Shown here: one piece after another, positions 1 through 12,556 of the stretch
Numbering within the stretch: position 1 is the first letter of the stretch
How the letters are laid out: every line of letters begins with the position of its first letter
Source: Pagrus major
Lineage: Eukaryota > Chordata > Actinopteri > Spariformes > Sparidae
DNA: 64,000 bases
Reading direction: 5' to 3'
NCBI RefSeq assembly: GCF_040436345.1
Contig: NC_133215.1
Location: 25,161,806-25,225,805 of the forward strand
The notes under the pieces: model-generated
Told to the model about the DNA's origin: nothing
Database searches by the model: none
Seen by the model: the letters and a program-made list of their open reading frames with translations, nothing else
Position numbers and translations under genes: made by a program

Positions 1-3000
1 CGGCCGGGCCACACACTCCCTCTAACCTCCCTCCAGAAAACTGCCAGAGGAGTCAAGAAGTCATTCAGAAGAGGAGCCCGCGGAGCTGCTCCCATATCTC
101 TATTGAGGCGGATGAAAGAGAGCCAGTAACACTACACCCTCTTCCCCCCCTCACCCCTGTGTCCCTCATCCTCCCCCCTCCACCCCTGCCCGTCCCAGCA
201 TGCTGTTGGTATTAACTTGCTGTGAAGTAATTACTACCTGCTGCTCGTGGAACTCCGGCCATCAAATTCCAGCCAAGTCAATTAGGGCTTCAGTTGGTCA
301 TCCAGACAAGCAGACAGATAAACAGGATGAAGGGAGACACATCAAAACAGTGCCCGAGCGGATGAGCCGGCCACCCCTAATAAAGTCAAAGGGGAGGGGA
401 ATAAGGGGACATCCCCGGAGGAAAAGCAAACACAGATCTTGTTACTGAGCTGTTTGGCCTCCTGACTCACATGTTAGTTTGAGGGATTTGAAGCTGATGC
501 CTGGACTGATGCTCCTGAGCTGCTCTTTAAAGTGCAGAAGCCATTTGCTCATTTGCGTGTGTGTGCATCTAAATGGGGTGAGTAATTGGGGAGGTGGGAT
601 ATTAAAGAGGTTTGGGGGGGCTCAAATTGAATCAGAAAGCGGTGAAGAGGCGGAGAGGAATGTGTTGATTTGCAGAGTGGTGTGATGGAGGGAGGAGAAA
701 GAGCAGCAGCAAGGCGAGACACCTCTCAAGTTGTTAACTCTCATACACGACCTTTTGCCACCGAGGTGTGAGATCCACATGTTCGGAGGGGGCGACCCCG
801 CTGGCTGCCCCCTGTTCGCCCCGACAGTGTCTGATAACGGAACAAATCCTCTCCTAAATATTTGGCTCAGCTCTTCATCAACAGGGCAAGAACACACACA
901 CTCTGTGACCGCAGAGCTGTTCATCACACAGCGGAGATCAATCTGAAATCCTGCTTCAGTCCCATACGGCATACAATATTTACTCAGATTAACTCAGTCG
1001 ATTAATATCTGAGTTGTGAATTAAATTTTTTTCCAAGAATTGAGGAGAATTTAAGTTTTTATCGCATTGTTCAGAGAAAAAATGCATTTTTAAGGGTGCA
1101 GTATGTAGTTTTGGGAAAGAAATAGTCTCTTGTAGTAAGCTGTCAAGACGTAATCGATCATTTAAAACACCATATCCAAGATATTTGATGTATAAGGCTA
1201 TCCGATTAATAAAAAAGAGCAATGAAACATTTACACTATTTACCTTTATTTACTTATTAATATCAAATAATGGCAGAGAGCTTTTTTTTTTATTTGACTT
1301 TTATTTCACAAAAAGAGCCTTACTGAGATTAAAATCTTCATTTTCAAAAGACAACACAAATACACCAAAACAGAATTAAACAGAAATGCAAATATATTTT
1401 CATGAATAAAAATTCTAATCCAATCATTTACAAGATCTCATCCTACAAACAACCCAAACAGCACCTTAAACACACAGTATGTCATTTCTGCTGCAAGGAG
1501 TCTCTCCATCAAATCAAAAAAAGACATTGTAGCATGGGATCATGGGAGCTGTTGTTCCTTGTTAAACAACCACCACTGCTGATTAAAATGTATCTATGTG
1601 ACTCAGCCGCAAATGTTCATGAGCAAGAGAAAGCTTTAAATTTTTATTCATGTTACATTCACCAACGTTTGCTAAATATTTTTTTTCCCTTCATCATAAG
1701 ACGTATTAATCCAGAAATGTTGCATGTTATATCTTTAAAACACCCCAATAGTGATGGAGAACAGGCTTTTTGGACGTTTTACCATAAATCAAACAGAGAC
1801 CTTATAAAAAAAAGAAATCACTGCCTTCCACAAAGTTTTACCTAAACATGTTGATACCTAGAACTTGTTTCCAGTGTCCTGATATATATATATTACATCA
1901 TTTCTGCACTAATGACAAAAAATGCACCTTTTAGTGTGTGATGTGAAAGGTATCCCATAATGGACATATTTTAGGAACAAAAATCATTCATAACTTTTAC
2001 ACCAAACCAGCCTGACCAGTGTTCCTCCAATATAAAACTCTACATCAAACAATGCGTTAAGATGTTTTGTGTGCAGAGTAGAGACAGCTTTACAAGCCGT
2101 ACAGTACAGTGTGACCGGCGACGTGAGCCTCCCCTCCAGCTGTCCCTGAGTGGAAACAGAGAGCTGTGATTTTTCACCACCGACCGGAGGGTGACAGTCT
2201 GTTCTGTGCACTAATCCTCCAGTTTTAAGCGTGGATGTGTCGTAGGACGTGCTGAGGTTTTCAGAGCTTAGCAGAGGTGTTTCTGAGCTCAGCCTTCATA
2301 AACCAGATCAGACGTTATCCTGACATATCGTGCTAGTTTATTTATTTATTTATTTGGCGGACCCTGCCACCTTCTAGCGTCAAACAGTGTTCTGGGACCT
2401 TATTTTCCTCTGAGAACAACTTTGTTATTCTCATTAATATTGTAAATATTAAAATTCTGAGTTTAAATTTCTTCTCCAAAACTACATAGTGCCCCTTTAA
2501 GTGTGATTTTTTACTCTCGACATTAGGGGGACAGGTTGCTAGAAATAGTAATCCTCTGGTTTTAACTGGGATGTGTTGTAAGATGTTCTGTCTTTCTCTG
2601 GGAGATTAAGGTGAGCTTTTGTTGAAGTGGGCTTTCATAAAACATACATGATATTAAGTGATTTATAGGCTATGAAGAAGCTTAAGTTTAAGCTATATCT
2701 TCATGGAATTATCTCTGTTTAACTTAAACACTGTTCTCCTCTCAAACAGCGTTACGATCTTTGCCTTGGGGAATAATAAATGTGACTTATGGCGCCTGTA
2801 GGTTTAAAAGACCAGACCAGTGGTTTGTGTGTTTAGGTTTAATAACTGCAAATTGCTTGTAATATACATTTCTTCCTACCATTATCCAAATTATAGGCGA
2901 TGGTGGGTTTTTACTTAATCTTCCTACTTTCCAAGAAGCCATTGTTTTCCATTTATTTCAGCACTTTATGCATAAAGAGTTGAAACTTGTTTGAGAAGGG

Positions 3001-5054
3001 TAATCCATCACAATGACGATTTGTCATCTTTATTTTAAATCACTGTTATGTTTATTGATGCTTGTAAAAATGTTGGTGCATTCAAGGACATCTGAAAGGA
3101 AAGGTAAAAAATATTCCCACTCGGCCACGAGTTAACATTGAATGGATGGAAGGCGATAGATATTTTGTTATGATGAATTACCTCGAAGCAAGATCCAAGT
3201 TTCAGTGAGAGGATTTGTTAATGTACTGACAGGAACTGAAGTTGGGAAATCAACTCAAAGTATGCTTTAAAAAACAGAGGTTCTCAGACTGTGAAGCATT
3301 AGGCAACCGATGTAGAGTTGAAGGGGAGGGGGAGAAGGAGAGACACCATGAGACAAAGATATTGTGTGAGATGAGATGCAGTTAATGTCCTTTAAAACCC
3401 TCATCTGAATGCCGCTCTCCATTCCGCTAACAGAGAGCAACAGTAGCTGACGTTAGTTTAGAAATGAGAGTCCAATAACATAAACTAACGACCGGCTTCC
3501 ACCTCAATACAGAAGTTCCACAGAGCCGTTTGACTTACACTTTACAATGTGACGATGTCTTAATCTCCTGTTTGCATTAAAATAAATATCCATAAACCCA
3601 GCTAGGAATCAGGAACGGACATTCATCTTAACTCCAGGACTTGCCAGAGAATTTTCACATTTTTAAGTTTTTTTCAGCATTAAGTAAATTAGTGATCATT
3701 GGCACTTTGCAAGCAAAACTGCTAATAACTCATCCGGCCTACTTTTTATTTTTTTATTTATATAAGTTCCTCCTTAATCAACAACTCACAAAATTGAGCA
3801 ATTTCATAAGGGAGTCTGGGGAATTTCTCTTCCTCTTCATCTCCTTGCTGTTGTTGACTGTAGCTGATGCTGCTGCTTTGACCTATAAAATGTTGGTTTA
3901 TAGTGACTTCTCAACTGGGATTTCCCTTCTCCCTTATCAAATAATAAAAAATGAAAATAAAAGTTAAAAAATGAAAACAAATAATAAATACATATTATAG
4001 TAGTGATAGAGAACATAAACAGTCTTTTTGGATGTTTTGCCAGAAAACAAATAAAATGAAAATAGATCAAAATAAATTGGTATACAAAAATAAATATAAA
4101 TATAAAAAATATAAACAGATCTGGTAATTCGTCAAAACAATAACAAATATAGGCTAAAAATAAACAGAGCTCTAGTTGAAGCAATAGCTAACTAACTTAC
4201 TGCATCAATGGCAATGCTATACTTCCTGTTTACATCTCCAAAAGCATTATGGGAACCACAGACCTAAAACTTAGAGCATGATAGCCCCCAAATCAAACCA
4301 ATACAAAGAATACATAAGAGTGACTAAATTAAATGATATGAACTTTTTTCATGTTTTTTCAGAGTAGTCAGGGGTACTGGGGAGGGCTCAAATGTCTAAC
4401 TTTGTCTGGAGGGGTTCCCACAGTGTCAGGAACAAGTCTACAGTTTTTTTTTTAAACAATAAACTTTATTAATCTAGCACCTTTGATTGGAAGCATCTGA
4501 GGTAAACATGTAACTCCACCTGTGTGGTCCTTAAGAGGCAGTTTATCACAAAAACAGTGTAGCGCTCTCCTCAAATATCTGCAGAAAAAGAAAAACTAAA
4601 CCTGTGTGCCCATTCAAGAAAATACCTATAATAACCAATAGAACCAATTACAGAACTCGATGAGCTTTTTTAGGGATCCATGTTAATTAAAATGCCAGTC
4701 ACATTTCTTTGAGGTTACTGGGAGGTCTTGTTACAGTTTGGTTGAGCACACAGCTAATAAAGTAGATACGATCTCTGTACTGGACACCATCACCGGATGT
4801 TTGGCTACAGCGAAAGCCCCGAAGTGAAAGTATTCTCCAGTACACGTCCTTGAACCTGATTGATTACATGTGCCAAAAATACTTTCCTTCCTCTCTATCT
4901 CTGCTTCTGCATCATGTGGACATTTACTAAAGCAAAAATAAATGTTAAAATGGGAAAGTAATACAAAATAAATACCCCTTTGAAAGTAAAATCCACCCAT
5001 TTACAATATTTTAGTGGAAACAAACCTCTCAAATTTTACTGATTTCTCCCGCAG
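1..5054. other. Probable cxcl12 intron 2, no exon seen
   Basis: No chemokine exon 2 (the CXC-bearing part) was found, so this stretch is taken as intron 2, with exons 1 and 2 upstream of the window. Open frames at 1402-1845 and 3641-3967 are AT-rich and lack family motifs or splice context. About 150-470 is unusually free of repeats, with homeobox-like TAATTA-type sites, and could be regulatory. A MITE fragment lies at 2338-2503 and a MITE-like end at about 1090-1160. The rest holds nothing I can name. Confidence 0.55.
2338..2503 (-). mobile_element. MITE family A, truncated copy
   Basis: On the - strand this reads TTAAAGGGGCACTATGTAG, then GGAAAATAAGGTCCCAGAAC and GGTGGCAGGGTCCGCC, matching the left half of the copies at 7551-7797 and 60225-60600. 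It stops at a short TTTA tandem run (about 2337-2355). Confidence 0.7.
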
Positions 5055-8000
5055 TGCCAAGCTGAAGAACAACAGGGAAGTTTGCATCAACCCGGAGACC
5101 AAGTGGCTGCAGCAGTACTTAAAGAACGCCATTAACAAGTAAGAAAAAAACCCTCCTCACTCTCTCTCTCTCTCTCTGCAGTGCAGACACAGCATTGCTG
5201 ACATAGAAATGAAATACAGCTCTCTTCTCCACAGAGTTTAGATCTTACAAAGAAGACATAAACCACCGTTACAAATGGCCAACATTGCTCAGTTTCCTGC
5301 TGACAATTCCTCTCTGAAATCACTGATGTGGTTGATGTAGGCAGCTGAGTTATTATCTGTGAAATGATTAGCATCCAGTAAGAAAAGTGATAAATCTCCC
5401 ACTGCTATGTCTGCTTCCTTCTTTCTCGTAAGCATGTGTCTGAGAGCCCAGACTGCGGACGAGTCAGATGTTGATCATTTTTACCCTCCCTGCTCGCTCA
5501 CAGCAGTTCATGTACCTAATCATAATATCATTGTATGAGGAAGCTATTTCCACATCGTTATCATCACTAATTGTACATCAGCGACAGGGTTGGGGAGCAG
5601 CATTGTGGGTGAAAAGTATTCATAGTAAAAAGTGCAGCAGCTCATTCAGTTTTTAATGAGCTATGCAGTTAAAATGTGTGCATTCCTCGTAAAAAAATGT
5701 TCCCTACATGTCTGGTGGTGATTATTGCCAGGCTGCATGTCCTGCTTCTTAAAACACCATAAACACTTAAAGCACAATGTGAAAACAAACAATAAAGTAA
5801 TTTGCAAGGATTTGTGAAATTTTTTACTGTGTTGTTGAAGGTGCAATATGAAAGAATTAATTGAAATTATTAACAGAATGTGACAAAATAACATTTTTGA
5901 CATTCTGTTGTGACATTAGTCTATAGATGTAGGCTGTTGTGGTGCAAAGATATCCACTGGAGTTAGCATGCTAACCAGCTAGCCCCAACCCATCACGGTC
6001 AACATCAAATCCCCCCGATTCTCAGAACTCCCAGTCCAGACTGCTAGCTGCATGGCTAAGTGAGCTAACTAGCACATGGCAGCTACAGTTTGCAGCAGTT
6101 AGCGGTTACTCTGGTGATATGCTGCCCCCTGTTTGTTTTAAATTCAACAGGTGGTCAATTCTTACATATTGCAGCTTTAATGGACATGTGCCACTTACGT
6201 TAGCATGCTTACCAGATATTCCTGCCCCATCCCAGTCCAAAGCTCCTGTGCTAACTAGCTAACTGCAACTACAGTTAGCAGCAGTTAGCGGTTACTGTGG
6301 TGATATGCTGACCCCTATTCTTTTTAAATATGAATTTGACAGATGGGCAATTCTTACGTATTGCACCTTTAAGTCTTATCCTGGGAGATATCACAGTTAA
6401 TTGAGGCTGGCATGTGTCAGACTGTAAAACAACAACTGCTTATGTTCTGTCTACTGTATGTGTTTCGATACATGCAGTACTTTGTGTATCAAGTACACAT
6501 CGTGACTGCTGGGCCTTGTGTTAAGTTTTCCCACCAGGTATTCTGAGCAGTAGGGTTTTATACACAGAAAAGACGTTAAAATGGCTAAAACTGCAGTTAC
6601 AAGGTTCAGCGTGGGAACATAGCTAAGTGTGTTAAGTGTGTTTGCACTTTATAGGCGCTCATTATAGCACTCCTGAATGGATGGAGTGAGTGTAACTTTA
6701 AAAACTCCTGTTCACACCAGAGTCCTGTGTTGTTAGGTAGAAGAGGGATTGCCAAGAACGTGTACTGTACAGCAATATAGTGCGCTTACATGTGTGTGTG
6801 AGTAGAGGTGTTCTTATAGAGCGAGGGATTTTCTGTAACATGGCTGCTCTTTGTCACAAACACTCTTCATTCTCAGTTACAGTCACTCATAAATAACATT
6901 TATATGCTATGATGTTCACCTATCACAACTGTTTGCCAACACCTGAGGCCCCTGACGTGTCCATGACTGCATGTTAGAACAGCAGTTCCTGACGGGGCCC
7001 TGCTGCACATTCATACTGTATCCTCTATTAGATGAGACGTACATCACCAGCCTCCCAGACGTTATGTTTGTATGCTAGAAATGTTTTTCTTTTTTTGAAA
7101 GGAATCATTATTGCTGTTTGGTTGATTTTTCTATATGGTAGGAAGCGCTGCGTTTATGTACTTCACACAAATTGCAGGGAGGAGGTCTGGGAGTCACTTA
7201 ATCAATCAAGACTTTATTTGTATAGTACTTTTCTTACAAACATACAATGCTTCACACAAATAGCAATATTAGAGTTATTTGGTCAATTAAATTTAAGTAC
7301 ATCGCCAAATTTAAAATATACTCTTAACCCGCAGGATATCCATGTTTGTATATCATTCACAGTGTTGTAAAAAAAAAAAAAAGTACACAAAAGTCATATC
7401 TGAGTAAAAGTAGAAAGATATTGTGTTACAAAATTACTTTGGTGGAGGTGAAAGTCACACATATTAATATTATTTGTGTGTGAGTCCTAAATTATCTGAT
7501 AATAAATGTACTTTACTATCAAATGTAATTTTCTGGCAATTAATGTACTAAAGGGGCACAATGTCATTTTGGGAAAAGTAACATGTACAATATTTATAAG
7601 GTAATAATATTTACTTTTTCCACTGTTTGAAGCTATAAAGGTGGCAGGGTCCGCCAAATATAAACAAAGTAAAACAGAATGAAACTGTGCTGTCCTTTAA
7701 GGTCCGTTTGTTAATCAGTCATGAAATTTAATCAATGAAGATTTTTCTCTTTTGATTAAAATTTCTTCCCCAAAACTACATTGTGCACCTTAAAGTACTC
7801 AAAGTACAGGAAAAAGTACATTATACATCTATTTATATATACACTGAATACTAGTGGTTTTCTGATTACCCGCCTGTACTTTAACTGGATGTTCTGAACT
7901 TCTCTGAATGTTTGAATCAGTGTTCTTCTTATTCTGATTGCGTGTAAAATTAATTAATTTTAAAATATGCTCCTTTGGCTCCGACAACATTACAGCAAAA

Positions 8001-8116
8001 CACATGTCAACCTTACTTTTGTTTTCTTGCCATTCTCAGTCTAATAAATAACTTCTCCCTCTGAATCTCTCTCCAGGGTGAAGAAAAACCGAAGACGCAA
8101 TAACAAGAAGATCTAA
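5055..8116 (+). CDS. cxcl12: CXCL12 (SDF-1) chemokine, exons 3 and 4 (partial gene)
   Basis: Secreted CXC chemokine; in vertebrates it binds Cxcr4 and Ackr3 and guides migrating cells. Exons: 5055-5138 (acceptor CCCGCAG) and 8077-8116 (acceptor CTCTCCAG). The first base of exon 3 completes an Ile codon from exon 2. Exon 3 then reads AKLKNNREVCINPETKWLQQ and on to YLKNAINK, the family's third beta strand with its last conserved Cys and the C-terminal helix. Exon 4 adds a basic tail, VKKNRRRNNKKI, and TAA at 8114-8116. Exons 1 and 2 (signal peptide, CXC motif) are outside the window. If the exon 3 donor (GTAAG at 5139) is not used, translation ends on TAA at 5140-5142 after ..INK, as in the mammalian alpha form. 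I cannot tell which teleost paralogue (a or b) this is. Confidence 0.93.
5159..5178 (+). repeat. CT-rich microsatellite in cxcl12 last intron
   Basis: Pyrimidine run, mainly CT units, just inside the intron after exon 3. Confidence 0.7.
5834..6373 (+). mobile_element. Two adjacent copies of a MITE-like element (family D)
   Basis: The first copy runs 5834-6180. It starts with AAGGTGCAATATGAAAGAATT and ends with AATTCTTACATATTGCAGCTTTAA, an imperfect terminal inverted repeat. A second, 5'-truncated copy (about 6185-6373) repeats the right half: the AGCAGTTAGCGGTTACT block, the TGGTGATATGCTG block and the end TTCTTACGTATTGCACCTTTAA. A third partial copy is at 33150-33300. The interior is rich in TTAGCATGCTAAC words. 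No coding capacity; lies in the last cxcl12 intron. Confidence 0.7.
7360..7960 (+). mobile_element. hAT-like non-autonomous element relic split by a MITE
   Basis: 7360-7550 begins CACAGTGTTGTAAA, then has AAAGTACACAAAAGTCATA and GAGTAAAAGTAGA, words typical of the ends of abundant fish hAT-type non-autonomous elements. Similar text resumes at 7797 (AAAGTACTCAAAGTACAGG). The piece between (about 7551-7796) is a family A MITE, so one element appears to have landed in another. Family recognition is from memory. Confidence 0.55.
7551..7797 (+). mobile_element. MITE family A, complete copy
   Basis: The termini are an imperfect inverted repeat: left AAAGGGGCACAATGTCATTT and right CCAAAACTACATTGTGCACC. 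The interior carries GGTGGCAGGGTCCGCC followed by AAATATAAACAAAGTAAAAC, then TGTCCTTTAAGGTC, all found again at 60225-60600 (+) and partly at 2338-2503 (-). About 245 bp, no ORF. Confidence 0.75.
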
Positions 8117-8439
8117 ACAGAAGAGAAGACCTGTGTGTCATCAGACCTGGCGCCCCCGGGTCGAACCTGTATACCTCCCTGTCACTGCTATGGATGTATG
8201 TAAACACGCTGTATGTACCCGTCCACCTCTCTGGACCGCTTGCAGAACCAGCACTTCACCGCCAAACTGTGCCGTCCCCAGCGCCGCCGCCCATCCCTCC
8301 GGACACCCGCGCAGTCACCTCCACCTCCACCTCCGCTTCCACCTCTCCATGTCAGCACCAAGTGCAATTATACCTATGGATTCATGCTGATGTCAGATAT
8401 GTGTGTGTAAGTGCTGGGTGAACGGCCAGAAAGACAGAG

Positions 8440-8486
8440 TGTGTGTGTGTGTGTGAGAGAGAGAGAGCGAGAGAGAGAGAGAGAGA
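8440..8486 (+). repeat. Compound (GT)n-(GA)n microsatellite
   Basis: A GT run followed directly by a GA run, inside the probable cxcl12 3' UTR. Confidence 0.9.
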
Positions 8487-9835
8487 ATGTGCTTTACAAG
8501 AACTAACTATATAGTTTATCCTGACTTCACGCAGCTATAAAGGAACAATTTGAGCTTTCCGTCTCACACACAAGGCTTTGTGGGTAATGCTACCTTCACT
8601 TCCTGTCAAATTAACTGTAAATATGAGCCTCTGAAACATCCACATAAGCCTCCTCAGAGGACTTTGTTGGCAGGTTCTGCTAAATAGCCCAAATGTGGTT
8701 TGGAAAACTTAAGAAGTGTATCATTCACAAACGGAAAAGGGAAAATTATCAGCTATATTCACAAAAACACACTTCCTTTCACTTTCACCATTGTTGAAAA
8801 GAGTGAATTCTGATTTTTTTTGTTGATCTGACATTCATTAATAGCAGATATCTGGGATTAGGGTGGTGTTACAGGCTTTAATCTGAAAACTTCCTCTGAT
8901 ATGAGGTGAATTTGGCATTACACCACGACTGAGAGCTCGAGGGGCAGACACAGAGAGGCTGGCCAGCAGGGTCACAAGCAGCGACCAATCAGGGCAGGCC
9001 ACGCTACATCAGAAGCTTGAACTGTCTTCCAGCTTCAGAAAACAGATGGAAGCTCACACACACTGCTATAAGAAACAAGCACTGATTTTATGGTGCTATA
9101 TATTCAGTATGAGGGGTCAGAGCCATCGACATAATTATATTTCACTGTTTATTTTATGCAAGATTTAAGATGGGATGTTGTGACCTTTATGTCTTAAATG
9201 AAACACACGTCACACAATATTTAAAGCGCTGGTGTTAGAGTCTGATATGAGAGATGAAAAGGAAAGTTGATGTAATGTTAGGGCCGTATACTGTACTGAT
9301 AAAGACTATAAAGAAGTGGAATAAAACACTTATCAATGCAGCTTTTTTTATTGATTGAACATATCGGTAAACAGAGACCAAATATTTAAACAGAGAAACA
9401 TACAACATGAAGAAACCTCAAAGAGCATGACTTTTAATTTCATTTACTGTTGGAAAGAGGTAGAAGATCACCATAACTCTGTAAGGGACTGGGTAACTGT
9501 ATATTGTGACAACAGAGCAATTTAACTGCAGTATTTTCATACCAACACCTGTCCTTGGTAGGAATAAAAAGCTAATAAATTGTCACATAAAACGGCGGAA
9601 TGATAAATGTCACAAAGGGAATGTCCACGGTGGCAAAATGAACGTTTTTAATTATCCTTTTTTTATATATATTTGAGCCACTTTATTATCAGATGTGTCT
9701 TTTAAATGTAATTGTTTTATTTTTATATTGTGTATAACCTTACTAAATGCTTTTTTTAATGCAATGTACAGTAGGCAGTAGATACTAAATGAAGGCTAGT
9801 CCATAAAAGGCAAGAAAGAGTGTTAAACTTCATTT

Positions 9836-10130
9836 TTAAAGCAACATTATGTAGAAATTGTCATTTTGTGCGATTTGGCGCCCGCCACAGTTTCTGAGTG
9901 CAACACCACTGTCCTAAATACAAATCCCAGGTCTGTTTGTAGGTGATAACTACAAACAAAACTCATTACGTCATAACAATATTATGTGTTGAAAACTTGT
10001 ATGTTGAAGTAAACAAGAAAAACAAGTGACAGAGACACCATTCACCCTGTTACAAGACACTGTACCATCAACATGATTTTGAGATGTTATTTTAAGGTTT
10101 TAAAAAAAGTTGCATAATGTTGCTTTAAGA
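9836..10130 (+). mobile_element. MITE family B, complete copy
   Basis: The left end TTAAAGCAACATTATGTAGA and right end TTGCATAATGTTGCTTTAA are inverted repeats. The interior has ACAAATCCCAGGTCTGTT and CACCATTCACCCTGTT, found again in inverse orientation at 24738-25030. About 295 bp, no ORF. Lies in the possible long cxcl12 3' UTR. Confidence 0.8.
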
Positions 10131-12264
10131 TTTCATGTAATATTTCACATGTATGTTATGGTTTGTTTGCAAGTATGTTAAACACAGTATGCAACACATT
10201 CCTTTACCAGAGGAATAAAAAAAGATATTTTTTTATCATTATTTTACAATATGGATTAAAAGAAATCAGCAACTACAAATCAAATATCCTCCTCCTGGTT
10301 TGTTGTTTGTTGTTTCCTTATCAACCAACATGAGCATGTATCAAAGGTGAACCGAATAGTAGTCCAACACACAGTGACTGAAAACAAAAGCAGCTGTCGT
10401 TGTGTTACATGAGTCAGGAAACTATTCAACTCGGCCCACCAGTCGTCCCCGTCGAACACTTGATTCGATTTTTACTGAGGTTGATGTATGATGTGTCAAT
10501 AGAGCCGCTGAGCCAAAACAGAACAAAACCTTTCAGTTGTGACCGACATGTGCTTTCAATCTGGACACTCCCAGCACCCCACGGGCTTTCTTTTCAATTT
10601 CACTCAACCGCTGCCATGCCGCAGAATTAGAGACTTTTCTTTTTTTTTTTCTGAAAGTATGTTCTGGTGCTTTTCATCCTTGTTATGGTCTTTTTTTCTT
10701 TGTTTTACATGGTCTGTTTGCTGAGTGGTTGATAACAGGTGATAATCATATCAATTTGCAGCTAATGTTGCAATAATCCTGTAAGTGGGATTAATTTCCC
10801 ATTAATGTAATAGAAGGTAATGAATATTCATTTCATGTTATTACACTAATTTGTTTAAACACATTGCTAAATAAGCTTAATTTTCCCAAATGGACTGATA
10901 TACATGGATAAGTGTCTTTTATTCATTGTGTAATTTTATTACAACACCACAACCCATTTATTTACCTTAGAGGAAAGTCTAGAAAGAAGATTATGTTGTC
11001 ACTTCTGCAAACTTTCTAATGTATAATGTGATAATAATCTCACTAACAGGAAAAATATATTACATTACCTGTGGTAAAAATGTATTAACCACACTGTTAG
11101 CAGCATTTGTTACATTCCCTTTTATATTAATTAATTAGTTTTATTAATTAGACTATAAGTGCTATAAGACTATAAGTGTTTAGTAATGTGGACCCTGTTG
11201 AAACATTTAACATTTCAGACAGATATATAGACTCCTGTATCATCGTACAAATAGACCTTTCACAGGAAGTGTATGTGTGTGGACCATTTACACATCCAGG
11301 TCCACATTTACTCATCATTAATGTGCGAAGAAATAAATCAAAGAGGTTGCATGTGTTCTACTTTGGACCCCGAGACAATGTGAAAAAACTTTATTTCTTT
11401 CGAGGCAGCTTCTGACACATGTTCTTCAAATACGTGAGATGTATTACTCGCTGTATTGTCACTGTTTGTAAACCAACAGGCAGTATTTTAGCCATGATAC
11501 TCAAGCCCTTTTTCAATAAAGTCATATGAAACAAAATCAGTTATATGTGACTGTGTTTTCTTTTTTCAAACATGATGTTTATTTGTGTTTTTATTGATTC
11601 AAAGCTACTTTAAGGGACAGAGAGGTTTCCAAACAAATTTAAATCGGCTTGTCAAGTTGTTATGAGCGATGTTAGAAACTAACTACCAAATCCAGCAGAC
11701 ATGGAGCAACATGAGCATTTCTACCCAGTATTCACTTTCCTTTTAGCTTTGAGAAAAATATCTGATCTTAAGCTTGTTGGATGATGTTTATTTTGGCTCT
11801 CAGCACTCAGTTTGTCTGTGAAGTGTGTGCAGTACTGTATGGAGGTGTTGGTAAGAGCCATGACTGTCTATATGGTTACTCTGTCTCCTAGAAGTCATGT
11901 TTATAAGATACTAAACTGCAACAGCAAATATATTTCGCGAGAAAAATAAGGGCACCTGAATTATATGTTTAAATAATGAGGAAAAATGTTTAAATCGTTG
12001 AGCTGGCAAGAGACAAAATAGTACTGTATGAAACGATTAAGTTTAAGTTTACGTTCTAACGGCTACGGTTAATGGGAGCAAAGGAGCAAGTCAGGTGACT
12101 TGTGTAGGGAAGAGGTGGTAGTTCTGAGAGTTGTTTCGTCCATGGAGAAATTGCATAATTTGTCATTTAATTTCCAAGGTTTGGTTTATCACAGTGATCT
12201 GCAAATTGATTAATGATAAAGTTTTGTATTTGTTTTCCAAACTTACAATACTGTACTTACTCTT

Positions 12265-12556
12265 ATCAGCTACATACGGAAGCCCTGAGGGGCAAGTGAG
12301 GATTATTTTTTCCATCTGATTATTTTGTAAGTCTGATCTGAATTGTTTTCTCTCCTGTATTTATGAGTTAAGAACTGGGGAAATTTTTTCTAAGTGCCTC
12401 AATTTTCATTTAATCTGGGAAAACACAGGAATTTCTTTTTCAGGGGTATTTTTTTCATGTGTTAAGCCAAGTGATTTTTTCTGTTTCTTCTTCAGTGGAT
12501 CAACAGAACAAAAAGAAATTCCTCACTTGCCTCTCAGGGCTTCTGTAGCTACAGCC
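12265..12556. mobile_element. Palindromic MITE-like element
   Basis: Left arm 12268-12302 (AGCTAC, then GGAAGCCCTGAGGGGCAAG) and right arm 12521-12550 are near-perfect inverted repeats (right arm inverted: AGCCCTGAGAGGCAAGTGAG), about 220 bp apart. The interior is T-rich without an ORF. Long inverted arms with no coding suggest a non-autonomous DNA transposon; family unknown. Confidence 0.65.

Larger units (their letters stand above)
8117..11540 (+). other. cxcl12 3' UTR and downstream flank
   Basis: Non-coding after the stop. Poly(A) signals AATAAA occur at 9320-9325 and 11515-11520; the second is followed by a GT-rich stretch, so the transcript could end near 9345 or 11540. Short open frames at 8133-8421 lie directly behind the stop and show no motif; they look like UTR. 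Contains a GT/GA microsatellite (8440-8486) and a MITE (9836-10130). Confidence 0.55.

Noticed and set aside
8133-8421. Overlapping Pro/Ser-rich frames after the cxcl12 stop
   Set aside because: They start within 20-100 bp of a sound stop codon, overlap in several frames and have no motif; 3' UTR composition explains them.
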